The position numbers and the translations under genes are program-made. DNA of 32,381 bases from Desemzia sp045528445 (lineage in GTDB: Bacteria; Bacillota; Bacilli; Lactobacillales; Carnobacteriaceae), in NCBI RefSeq assembly GCF_045528445.1, contig NZ_JBGQQU010000035.1, positions 1-32,381 on the forward strand, written 5' to 3'. The notes under the pieces were generated by a model. That model ran no database searches. It saw only the letters and a list, made by a program, of their open reading frames with translations, and was not told the origin of the DNA. Below, in pieces: positions 23,412 to 30,900 of the stretch (positions are counted from its first letter, which is position 1; every line of letters starts with the position of its first letter).

Positions 23412-24599
23412 CTAACGGTATTTCTTCATTGTATGAACTAAACGCTCAAGTGCATCCATCAAAATTTTAGTAGGCACAGCAAGGTTCAAGCGTTCAAAAC
23501 CATTGCCTTCAGTCCCAAAGATATATCCTTCATCCCCAAATACCAAAGCTTCCTTGTGCATAACTTCTTCGAGTTCACTAGCCGAAAGCCCAAAAGCATT
23601 GAAATCCAGCCATTGCAAAAACGTTCCTTCTAAATCAAATACCGTTACTTCAGGCAATTCTTGGTTTAAATAGCGTTTCAATTCTTGATGATTGTGCCAA
23701 ATCAGTTCTTTGAATTCCTTTAACCAAGGTACGCCTACGGTATAAGCCAATTCGGTAGCTTTTAACCCAAGCACATTTGTTCCGCCATCCAAACCCGTGA
23801 CTTCCATATCCTCTAAAAATCGTTCGCGCAAATTTGGATTGGAAATAATGATGTTGGAGTTTTTTTGTCCCGCTAAGTTAAAAGACTTGCTGACAGCTGT
23901 AGCGGTGATACAAATAGAAGCTGCGTCTTCAGTCGCTATAGCCATTGGTGTATAAGAATGCCCGGGCATGGTGAGATCATGATGAATCTCATCTGCCAAA
24001 ATAATCACGTCATTAGCCACGCAAATATCTATCACTTTAGCCAATTCGTCTTTGGACCACACTCTTCCAACTGGATTATGAGGATTGGAGAATAAGAGCA
24101 GTTTATTCGCAGGGTCTTTTGCTTTTTTTTCCAAATCTGCGAAGTCGATTTCATAATGTGTCTCTTTTTGGATCAAGACACTTTTCACAATATGGCGTTC
24201 GGTTTTTTCGATGGCTGCATAGAAAGGGTAGTAGACAGGCGATAAAAGCAATACGCCATCTCCTGGATCAGTGAATGAACGGATAGTAGGATAGAAGGAG
24301 GTGACTACACCAGGTATAGTCAGAATCCAATCGTCTTCAATTTCCCAATGGTGCTGGATTTTCATCCAATTTTTTACAGCCGATAAATACTCTTTGGTAG
24401 GTAGGTCGTAACCCAAAATAGCTGTTTCTAAAAATTTTTGAAGCCCTTGAATAATTTCAGGCGCCATTTTCATATCCACATCAGCGATAGATAAAGGATA
24501 AATGTTATCATCTAATGAAGGATTCCAGTCATGCATTTGTTGCCATTTAGCGGAACCTGTATGTGATCTGTTGACAGCAGTAGTAAAATCATAAACCAT
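23412..24599 (-). CDS. malY: MalY/PatB family PLP-dependent C-S lyase
   Basis: A 395-residue fold-type I aminotransferase-like enzyme of the MalY/PatB group, cytoplasmic. Signatures: the N-terminal SIADVDM (37-43), Y64 in GYD, NPHNPVGR (172-179), the cofactor-binding D203 in ADEIHHDL, and the Schiff-base K238 in AVSKSFNLAG. Family members cleave cystathionine or cysteine conjugates to pyruvate, ammonia and a thiol, and some release aroma thiols in lactic acid bacteria. The start ATG follows AGGAGGCTGCGATT. The upstream gap (24600-24728) holds no recognised terminator, so readthrough from the EcsC-like gene is possible. Confidence 0.92.
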   Translation of the reverse strand: MVYDFTTAVNRSHTGSAKWQQMHDWNPSLDDNIYPLSIADVDMKMAPEIIQGLQKFLETAILGYDLPTKEYLSAVKNWMKIQHHWEIEDDWILTIPGVVTSFYPTIRSFTDPGDGVLLLSPVYYPFYAAIEKTERHIVKSVLIQKETHYEIDFADLEKKAKDPANKLLLFSNPHNPVGRVWSKDELAKVIDICVANDVIILADEIHHDLTMPGHSYTPMAIATEDAASICITATAVSKSFNLAGQKNSNIIISNPNLRERFLEDMEVTGLDGGTNVLGLKATELAYTVGVPWLKEFKELIWHNHQELKRYLNQELPEVTVFDLEGTFLQWLDFNAFGLSASELEEVMHKEALVFGDEGYIFGTEGNGFERLNLAVPTKILMDALERLVHTMKKYR

Positions 24600-24728
24600 A
24601 ATCGCAGCCTCCTAAAAAGTCTAGTTATCTTACAAGTATTCTAACATAGATAGTCTTTTACACAGAATAGAAACTAAATTTGTGGACAATATCGCGTGTA
24701 GGAAGCTATTATTCTGTATTTATGGAGT

Positions 24729-25550
24729 TTAAACAATTTTAGTATTATCTGTTGATGTAATTTCTTCAAATTCGGCTTCAATGATTTCTAAATCTTTATT
24801 AAAATTACCTTCTTTATAATTTGAACTGTAACCTTTAATTAATTCTCTATTTAACTTCTTCGCTGCTAGCTCCATGGTAACAGCTGTAAGACCACCAGAA
24901 GCTATACCCCCAATAACAGGAATAGCTTTTGAAGCCGCGCTTGCAAGTCCTTTTTTAGTTAGTGTTTTTGAGGCAACTACTTTTGAGATATTTTTTATAA
25001 ATGGATACCAGAGTGTTTTAGTTAAGGCTGTTGTCATAATTTTTTTTGAAGCATATTTTGCTGCGTTTGTACTCGCTACGCGTAATAAAGATGCAGCACC
25101 TTGTGCGCTGAACATTGTACCTAAAAATAAAACTAAACCGTCAATCTTCAATTCACCATCTTGATCAATAATATTTTCATAATCATAGATGTAGGCAAGC
25201 TCTTGAATAAGCCTAATAGAATAAATCATGTTCTGCAAAATATCTGCGGGAATTGTTCCTGCCATGGCCAACCCACCAGGAAGACCCGAGACAAATGAAA
25301 GACTGGAGCTTCCAATGACATTTTTGTGAATGCGGACTTTGGCCATGGTTTCCTTTTCTTTTAAACTAATAGTAATACTCCCGTTGCGAATCTCATCTTC
25401 GCTAACACCATAAATTTTTGATAAAAAATCAATACGGTTAACATGTGCCATAGGATTATTCAAAATAGTTTCTAGAAGTTTCATTAAATCACCAGATTGA
25501 ATAGCTGGAATCAACGAACTACCTGCTGCCTGTTTTTCATTATTTTTCAT
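24729..25550 (-). CDS. EcsC-like protein of unknown function
   Basis: A 273-residue protein. The middle (about 85-140) has 'SGLPGGLAMAGTIPADILQN' followed by a helix with 'IQELAYIYDYE', a pattern typical of the EcsC family. A Gly/Ala-rich segment 'AIPVIGGIASGGLTAVTMEL' (about 208-228) completes it. The hydrophobic stretches are short and glycine-rich, so it may associate with membranes rather than span them stably. The function of EcsC proteins is not established. Start: ATG 25550 has GAGAGG at 11 bases; GTG 25562 overlaps the ribosome site and is unlikely. No terminator was seen between it and malY. Confidence 0.6.
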   Translation of the reverse strand: MKNNEKQAAGSSLIPAIQSGDLMKLLETILNNPMAHVNRIDFLSKIYGVSEDEIRNGSITISLKEKETMAKVRIHKNVIGSSSLSFVSGLPGGLAMAGTIPADILQNMIYSIRLIQELAYIYDYENIIDQDGELKIDGLVLFLGTMFSAQGAASLLRVASTNAAKYASKKIMTTALTKTLWYPFIKNISKVVASKTLTKKGLASAASKAIPVIGGIASGGLTAVTMELAAKKLNRELIKGYSSNYKEGNFNKDLEIIEAEFEEITSTDNTKIV

Positions 25551-25562
25551 ATGTAGTTTCAC

Positions 25563-26085
25563 CTCTCTGAGTCTTATTTTAGGGACAATAGTTTTTGTTA
25601 TTTTAGTCCAATAAAGAAATCGTTTTTTTTTTATTGTATCATAGGAGAATTGGATTACTATCTATTGGATAATCTTTTATGGAAAATAATTCAGTAATAC
25701 GTTATATTAAACGACCGCTGTGGACAATGTAGAAATATCGGAATAACTCTCCACATTTCATCAACTGTTGTAAACAGCTATTTATTTTAATCGAAATTAA
25801 AAATGATGTATTTTTAGCTAATCTTAGAAGTTTTTAAACGAACGATAAAAGTACAAGTAGGAATAAAGTGAAAAAGGGAGAAATTGGATGTGGGAATAAG
25901 TCTTATGGTCACAATCGTATGTCTCAGAACAACTAAAATGGGAGACTACTACATATGCCTACAAGACTCCAGGGTGTTGATATGAAAAAATGCTTGGCTA
26001 TATTGGCCAAGCATATGTGATGAGTAGAAGATTATAGTAAGAGGTGTTACTTGTCAGAAAAGCTACTAAAATGAATATTCTAAAG
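25563..26085. other. Long noncoding gap with a pepF-leader-like stretch
   Basis: No credible gene was found here. At 25871-25890 there is a 20-base stretch matching the pepF ribosome site and start (26533-26552) at 19 of 20 positions. The ATG there is followed by a stop after three codons, which suggests a decayed copy or chance. A minus-strand hairpin with a T-run lies near the right end (25985-26014). Confidence 0.45.
25985..26014 (-). terminator. Minus-strand terminator downstream of the small toxin
   Basis: A 9-bp stem (25990-25998 with 26006-26014) with a 7-base loop. On the minus strand it is followed by six T (plus-strand A-run 25985-25990). The only minus-strand unit upstream is the small toxin ORF at 26207-26314, so this may end the toxin mRNA. 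Confidence 0.65.
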
Positions 26086-26115
26086 TTGAAGATAAATATC
26101 TAAGTGTGCTACAAC
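26086..26115 (+). promoter_or_regulatory. Candidate promoter for a short plus-strand RNA
   Basis: TTGAAG (26086-26091) and TACAAC (26110-26115) lie 18 bases apart. A start near 26122 would give an RNA of about 120 bases ending at the terminator at 26241. Both hexamers match 4 of 6. Confidence 0.3.
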
Positions 26116-26138
26116 ACAAATGAAAAGGAGATGCGTTA

Positions 26139-26201
26139 GTGCGTGTCCCCCATAGCACAGAACCGTTAAAGAAGTTGACTGAATTAAATAGATTAAAATA
26201 A
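26139..26201 (+). CDS. Possible 20-aa peptide inside the antitoxin RNA
   Basis: GTG at 26139 follows AAAAGGAG (26123-26130) by 8 bases. The ORF reads MRVPHSTEPL then KKLTELNRLK and stops at 26199-26201, inside the left arm of the terminator hairpin. I recognise no homolog. A strong ribosome site in a putative regulatory RNA is unexpected, so it may be an mRNA, a dual-function RNA, or chance. Confidence 0.3.
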   Translation: MRVPHSTEPLKKLTELNRLK

Positions 26202-26241
26202 TCATCTTAACCCGTCAAAGTTAAAAGATGATTATTTTTTT
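26195..26241. terminator. Terminator shared by toxin and antisense RNA
   Basis: The stem pairs 26195-26208 with 26225-26238 (14 bp), with a further AAC/GTT pairing near the loop and two bulged A. The plus side ends in a run of seven T. On the minus side the stem overlaps the last codons of the toxin ORF. Confidence 0.75.
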
Positions 26242-26314
26242 GGTTAAATTTCAGTAACTCTACAATCAACGCAGCGAACAAAATCGCTAGCGTTAATACT
26301 TCATATACTGTCAA
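26207..26314 (-). CDS. Small holin-like toxin of a type I toxin-antitoxin system
   Basis: A 35-codon ORF with a TTG start at 26314, preceded by AGAAAGGA at 6 bases; an in-frame stop lies just upstream, so no longer start exists. The peptide opens MTVYEVLTLAILFAALIVEL, a single hydrophobic helix behind the 'xVYExL' signature. It continues LKFNQKNNHLLTLTG. This is the pattern of the TxpA/'putative holin-like toxin' (Hol_Tox) family, membrane-active peptides controlled by antisense RNA. Its 3' end lies in a terminator hairpin opposite a convergent RNA, as expected for such systems. The toxicity is inferred from family resemblance. Confidence 0.7.
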   Translation of the reverse strand: MTVYEVLTLAILFAALIVELLKFNQKNNHLLTLTG

Positions 26315-26467
26315 AGCTATTCCTTTCTAGGAGTATAGCTATTCACCATAGGCATCTATAAAACTTTATGAACATAACTTGTGTACAACCTATAATCCAA
26401 ATTCAACCTATCCACAATTTACCCATAAATTAACCAGACAGTGTGTTTTCTTCCACAAAAAGAATGC
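26315..26467. other. Gap between toxin and pepF
   Basis: This should contain the toxin promoter reading leftward and part of the pepF upstream region reading rightward. A minus-strand TTGGAT/TATGTT pair (about 18 bases apart, 26365-26400) is a weak toxin promoter candidate. Nothing else was recognised. Confidence 0.3.
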
Positions 26468-26496
26468 TATACTATTAATAAGTGTTAGAATATTCT
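26468..26496 (+). promoter_or_regulatory. pepF -10 element and nearby palindrome
   Basis: TATACT at 26468-26473 is a good -10 hexamer, but the sequence 17 bases upstream is not a recognisable -35. A 10-base palindrome AGAATATTCT (26487-26496) lies just past the expected start site. The pepF leader would be about 70 bases. Confidence 0.35.
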
Positions 26497-26549
26497 GGAA
26501 TAACGACGAAAACAAATTGAGGGATACAATTTAAAAAGGGAGAGATTGG

Positions 26550-28358
26550 ATGACGGAAAAAGCTTTACAAGTAAGATCAGAAGTACCAGAACAAATGAAA
26601 TGGGATATCACAGCAATTTTTAAAACACGTGCGGAATTTGATGCAGCTGTTGAAGGAACGAAAGCGGCTGTGGAGGAATTTGTGCATAAGTACGAAGGAC
26701 AGCTGACTGTTGCTGAAACGATTATTGCAGCGATCAAAGAGTATGAAGAGCTGATGCAGACGCAAGTATGGTTGAATTATTACGCTTACCTGCCAGTCTC
26801 TGCAGATATCTCGGATCCTAAAAATATGGAGTTATACCGTTGGATCGGCAACCTTGGGGCTGAATGGAGTGCTCAATTGAGTTTCTTTGATGCTGAATTG
26901 GTGGAAAGTGACGCTGCCGTACTGGAACAAGTGGCTGCTGAAGCACCTCAGTATGCGATATTTATTGAAAAAGTCAAAGATCAGAAACAAATCCAACTGG
27001 CTCCAACTGTAGAAAAGGCACTGGCTCAATTGCAACCAGCGTTAAGTGCTCCTCAATCTATTTTTGAACAGATTCGCTCTTCGGATATGGACTTTGGAAC
27101 CTTTACTGTAGAGGGAAAAGACTATCCATTAAGCTTTGTACTGTATGAAGATTATTATATGTATCACCCAAATACAGCGATTCGCCGAGCTGCATTTGAA
27201 CAGTTTTCCACAGTCTTAGGAAAGTATCAAAACACAATGGCGGAAACGTATTATACACAACTGCAAAAAGAAAAGACTGTGGCAACGATGCGTGGTTTTG
27301 AGTCTATTTTTGATTACTTGCTCTACAATCAAAATGTGGATAAAGAGTTGTATAATCGTCAAATCGATGTCATCATGAAGGACTTGGCACCTGTGATGCA
27401 AAAATACATTACCCATGTCAAAGAAGAAAACGGCTTAGACAAGATGACGTATGCCGACATTAAAATCGACTTGGACCATGAATTTGCGCCAACCGTTACG
27501 GTGGAAGAGTCTAAAAATCTGGTGCAAAAAGCTATTTCTGTATTAGGTCAAGATTATACGAATCTGGTTATGCGGGCTTATCCTGAAAGATGGGTGGATT
27601 TTGCGCAAAACAAAGGCAAACGTTCTGGTGCCTTTTGTGCCACGGTTTACGGTGTACATCCTTACGTTTTGATGTCTTGGACGGACCAATTATCCGATGT
27701 CTATACGTTGCTCCATGAATTAGGGCATGCAGGACAAGGAATTTTATCCAGCGAGAACAATTCAATTTTATCAGCGCGTATGTCCTTGTATTTAATTGAA
27801 GCACCGTCTACGTTTAATGAATTGTTATTGACGGATTCGTTGAAAAAAGACAGTGAAGACCCTAGAATGGAACGTTTTGCTTTGACGCGTATGATCTCAA
27901 AAACGTATTTCCACAATTACATCACACATTTGCTGGAAGCAGCTTATCAACGCGAAGTGTACAAATTAATCGATGCCGGACAAGGATTCGATGCTGCTAA
28001 ATTAAGCGAACTGAAGCGAGCTGTTTTAGAGCAATTCTGGGGAGATGCTGTGGAAATCAATGAAGGAGCAGAATTGACTTGGATGCGCCAAATCCATTAC
28101 TATATGGGTTTATATTCCTATACTTATTCAGCGGGATTGACGATCGCGACTCAAGCTTTCTTGCGTGTCAAAGAAGAAGGGCAATCGGCAGTAGCAGATT
28201 GGTTAAAATTCCTAACGCTAGGCGGCCAATTAAAACCTGTTGAAGCCGCAAAAGTAGCGGGTGTGGATATCACGACTTCTAAACCGCTGGATGACACGAT
28301 CCAATACTTGAATGACAGCGTGGACCGTATCATTGCTCTAACCAAAGAAATGAACTAA
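26550..28358 (+). CDS. pepF: Oligoendopeptidase F
   Basis: A 602-residue cytoplasmic zinc metallopeptidase of family M3 that cuts oligopeptides of roughly 7 to 17 residues, used in peptide nutrition and turnover. The zinc motif is H389-E-L-G-H393, with the third ligand probably E417 in LIEAPSTFNE. The PepF N-terminal helical domain (about 20-200) and the catalytic half are complete, and the length is the family norm. The start ATG follows AAAGGGAG. The next gene, an RpiR regulator, begins 32 bases after its stop with no terminator between, so the two are probably transcribed together. Confidence 0.95.
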   Translation: MTEKALQVRSEVPEQMKWDITAIFKTRAEFDAAVEGTKAAVEEFVHKYEGQLTVAETIIAAIKEYEELMQTQVWLNYYAYLPVSADISDPKNMELYRWIGNLGAEWSAQLSFFDAELVESDAAVLEQVAAEAPQYAIFIEKVKDQKQIQLAPTVEKALAQLQPALSAPQSIFEQIRSSDMDFGTFTVEGKDYPLSFVLYEDYYMYHPNTAIRRAAFEQFSTVLGKYQNTMAETYYTQLQKEKTVATMRGFESIFDYLLYNQNVDKELYNRQIDVIMKDLAPVMQKYITHVKEENGLDKMTYADIKIDLDHEFAPTVTVEESKNLVQKAISVLGQDYTNLVMRAYPERWVDFAQNKGKRSGAFCATVYGVHPYVLMSWTDQLSDVYTLLHELGHAGQGILSSENNSILSARMSLYLIEAPSTFNELLLTDSLKKDSEDPRMERFALTRMISKTYFHNYITHLLEAAYQREVYKLIDAGQGFDAAKLSELKRAVLEQFWGDAVEINEGAELTWMRQIHYYMGLYSYTYSAGLTIATQAFLRVKEEGQSAVADWLKFLTLGGQLKPVEAAKVAGVDITTSKPLDDTIQYLNDSVDRIIALTKEMN

Positions 28359-28390
28359 CTAAACTCTATATACCGAGGAGAATCACAACA

Positions 28391-29158
28391 TTGATTGACT
28401 TAAAAAAGTTGGTTGAAGGAAAGCACCTCACTGAATTGGATTTAACAATACTAAAGTATGTCATCGAGAATATGGATACTGTTTTGACAATGGGGGTAAG
28501 AGAAATCGCCAAAGTCAATTTCACTTCGCCTGCTTCTGTGATCCGTTTGTCGAAAAAGTTAGGCTACACGGGTTTTGTGGATATGTACTATCACTTATCT
28601 CCAAAAGTGAAGCAGAGGGAAAGCGGCCAAGTAGAAGACCCTGAAGAGTTGTTCAAATTTGAACTGGCAGATGTATTCCAATACAATTCACAACAAGATA
28701 TCGAAGACTTTGTTCAATACGTTTTAAACTTGAAACAAAAATACATTTTTATTTATGCGACTGGATTTTCAGCAATTGCAGGAGAATATTTGTATAAAAA
28801 GCTGCTGGTGTTAGGTAAAAAGACGATTTTTGCTTCCGGAAGCGACTCGATCGGTGTCTTTGAAAATAATTTGGACGACATTGGTGCTTTTGTAGCGATT
28901 TCCAAATCAGGTGAAACCCAGCAAGTGATCGATAAATTGTTATCTGCTGAAGGGCAACAAATTTTTAGAGTGTCATTTACAAAAAATGCTGATAACCGGG
29001 TAGCAGAATTATCGGATGTGAATTTCAAAGTTCATGACAAAAACGAGTTGGACGACCGAAATATGCTGCCCAACTCCTTTTACCCCAGTTTACTGATGGT
29101 ATTCGAGTATTTGTTTAAAGTGTATTTGGACCAAGAAAATAAGTCAAAAGAAGACTAA
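28391..29158 (+). CDS. RpiR family transcriptional regulator (HTH + SIS)
   Basis: A 255-residue regulator. The N-terminal HTH_6 domain occupies about residues 1-75, with the recognition region 'TSPASVIRLSKKLGYTGF'. A C-terminal SIS sugar-phosphate-binding domain (about 110-240) contains 'YATGFSAIAGEYL' and 'AISKSGETQQVI'. Proteins of this type, such as GlvR, control alpha-glucoside PTS operons in response to phosphorylated sugars, and the PTS genes follow directly, so it probably controls them. It starts with TTG at 28391 behind GAGGAGA. A terminator follows at 29164. Whether it acts as activator or repressor cannot be told here. Confidence 0.88.
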   Translation: MIDLKKLVEGKHLTELDLTILKYVIENMDTVLTMGVREIAKVNFTSPASVIRLSKKLGYTGFVDMYYHLSPKVKQRESGQVEDPEELFKFELADVFQYNSQQDIEDFVQYVLNLKQKYIFIYATGFSAIAGEYLYKKLLVLGKKTIFASGSDSIGVFENNLDDIGAFVAISKSGETQQVIDKLLSAEGQQIFRVSFTKNADNRVAELSDVNFKVHDKNELDDRNMLPNSFYPSLLMVFEYLFKVYLDQENKSKED

Positions 29159-29163
29159 CAGCG

Positions 29164-29193
29164 AAACGTGTTTCCAATTCAGGAAACACGTTT
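29164..29193 (+). terminator. Terminator after the rpiR-type gene
   Basis: A 12-bp perfect stem (29164-29175 with 29182-29193), a 6-base loop, and a run of T to 29197. It separates pepF-rpiR from the PTS operon. Confidence 0.88.
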
Positions 29194-29275
29194 TTTTACA
29201 TGCCGGAACACTGGTAAAGAAAAGGGTTTCATAATAAACTAGGTTTAGAAGAAAAGAGGTAGGAGGAAAAAAGTT

Positions 29276-30877
29276 ATGAAAGAAAAACTGATGGATGGAT
29301 TACAACGGTTTTCCAAAGCTATGTTTATTCCTGTATTGATTTTGCCGATAGCTGGGATATTGATTGCTCTAGGAAATGTATTTACCAATCAGCGATTAAT
29401 TGAAACCGTTCCCTTTTTAGATAACCCGATCACCACAGGGTTTGGAACGATTCTATCGGGTTCGTTGGTATCGATCTTAAGCAACTTGGGATTGGTATTC
29501 TGCGTGGGGTTAGCAGTAGGGTTGGCCAATAAAAAGAAAGCTGAAGCAGGTTTTACAGCTTTACTAGGTTACTTAGTATTTATTAATGCGATGAATAAAT
29601 TCATGGAATTATCTGGTTTATTATTTGAAGGAGAATCTTTGCAAGGAACTGGGCAATCTATGGTATTAGGTGTCCAAGTCTTGGATATGGGTGTATTCCT
29701 TGGAATCTTATTAGGAATTACGACGGCTATTGTGCACAATAAATATGCCGAAAAAGAATTCAGTAATGCGTTCCAAATTTATGGAGGTTCACGTTTTGTT
29801 TTCATTGTACTGATTCCGGTAGTTGTTTTATTAGCTGTATTATTTACGTACATTTGGCCATTTTTCCAAAACGGCATCAATAGCTTGGGTACATTGATCA
29901 ATCAAAGCGGTAATTTTGGAATCTTCCTATACGGGATGTTGGAAAGATTGCTGATTCCAACTGGATTGCACCACTTAGTGTATACACCATTCCTTTATTC
30001 TTCCCTTGGTGGAGTGCAAGAAGTCGGGGGACAAGTTTTTGAAGGTGCTCGGAATATTTACTTTGCCGAAATGGCAGATCCAAGTGTGTCTGTACTTTCC
30101 CAAAGCGTTATCTGGGATGCGCGTGGAATTTCTAAAATGTTTGGGTTAATCGGAGCGTGTTTAGCCATGTACCAAACAGCCAGCCCTGAGAAAAAACAAC
30201 AAGCGAAAGCTATTTTGATTCCGGCAGCGGTTACTTCATTTATCGCTGGTGTTACAGAACCGATCGAGTTTTCATTCATGTTTATTGCCCCAATCTTGTT
30301 CGTAGTGCATTCCGTATTAAGTGGATTGAGCATGGTGGTCTTGAATTTATTCAACGTTCGTGCAATCGGACCAAACGGTTTTATTGACTTTATCTTATAC
30401 AATATTCCTCTTGGACAAGAAAAAACGAATTGGATCATGTATATCGTAGTTGGATTGATGTTCTTTGCTATTTACTACTTTACCTTCCGTTTATTGATCA
30501 CTAAATTGAATCTGAAAACCATCGGACGTGAAGATGAAGGACAAGAAACGAAATTGTATTCGAAACAAGAATTCAATGAAAACAAGCAACAAAAAGGTAC
30601 ATCTGGACAACCTCAAACAGGCAATACTGGTTTAGCCAGCGTCATTGTGAATGCTTTAGGAGGACCTGAAAATATCGAAACGGTCACTAACTGCTATACA
30701 CGTTTGAGATTGACGTTGCAAGAACCAAGCAAGGTTAATGAAAGTATCTTGAAAAACGAAACAGGTGCCAGCGGTATTATTGTCAAGGGTCAGAATGTTC
30801 AAGTAGTATACGGTTTGCAAGTAGAATCGGTACGGAAAGCTGTAGATAAGTATTTAGGCATCACGGAAGAAGAATAA
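29276..30877 (+). CDS. PTS alpha-glucoside-type EIIBC permease
   Basis: A 533-residue sugar permease of the glucose/glucoside PTS family. An EIIC membrane domain covers residues 1 to about 420, with the conserved GVTEPIEF at 325-332. A polar linker follows (about 425-455), then a C-terminal EIIB domain with phosphorylated C473 in VTNCYTRLRL. There is no EIIA domain, so an EIIA encoded elsewhere must serve it. Domain order C-B and the GH4 partner downstream point to maltose or another alpha-glucoside as substrate (GlvC/MalB-like). The start ATG follows AGGTAGGAGG. The GH4 gene starts 23 bases after the stop. The -35 region is weak (CATAAT at 29230-29235 only), fitting activator control. Confidence 0.92.
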   Translation: MKEKLMDGLQRFSKAMFIPVLILPIAGILIALGNVFTNQRLIETVPFLDNPITTGFGTILSGSLVSILSNLGLVFCVGLAVGLANKKKAEAGFTALLGYLVFINAMNKFMELSGLLFEGESLQGTGQSMVLGVQVLDMGVFLGILLGITTAIVHNKYAEKEFSNAFQIYGGSRFVFIVLIPVVVLLAVLFTYIWPFFQNGINSLGTLINQSGNFGIFLYGMLERLLIPTGLHHLVYTPFLYSSLGGVQEVGGQVFEGARNIYFAEMADPSVSVLSQSVIWDARGISKMFGLIGACLAMYQTASPEKKQQAKAILIPAAVTSFIAGVTEPIEFSFMFIAPILFVVHSVLSGLSMVVLNLFNVRAIGPNGFIDFILYNIPLGQEKTNWIMYIVVGLMFFAIYYFTFRLLITKLNLKTIGREDEGQETKLYSKQEFNENKQQKGTSGQPQTGNTGLASVIVNALGGPENIETVTNCYTRLRLTLQEPSKVNESILKNETGASGIIVKGQNVQVVYGLQVESVRKAVDKYLGITEEE

Positions 30878-30900
30878 AACAAACAGAAGGAGTTTTTTAA

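Larger units (their letters stand above)
26122..26241 (+). ncRNA. Putative antitoxin RNA opposite the holin-like toxin
   Basis: A short plus-strand transcript is inferred from a candidate promoter at 26086-26115 and the strong terminator at 26195-26241. It would be antisense to the last third of the toxin ORF and to its 3' untranslated region, as in txpA/RatA-type pairs. Its left end is approximate. It also contains a 20-codon ORF with a good ribosome site. Confidence 0.45.

Noticed and set aside
24688..26416. DnaA-box cluster (TGTGGACAA at about 24691 and 25725, CTATCCACA at about 26407)
   Set aside because: Three one-mismatch 9-mers spread over 1.7 kb of AT-rich DNA are expected by chance, and no replication genes are nearby.
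29218..29231. CcpA cre site before the PTS operon
   Set aside because: AGAAAAGGGTTTCA matches only about 10 of 14 positions and lacks the central CG, so it is too weak to claim.
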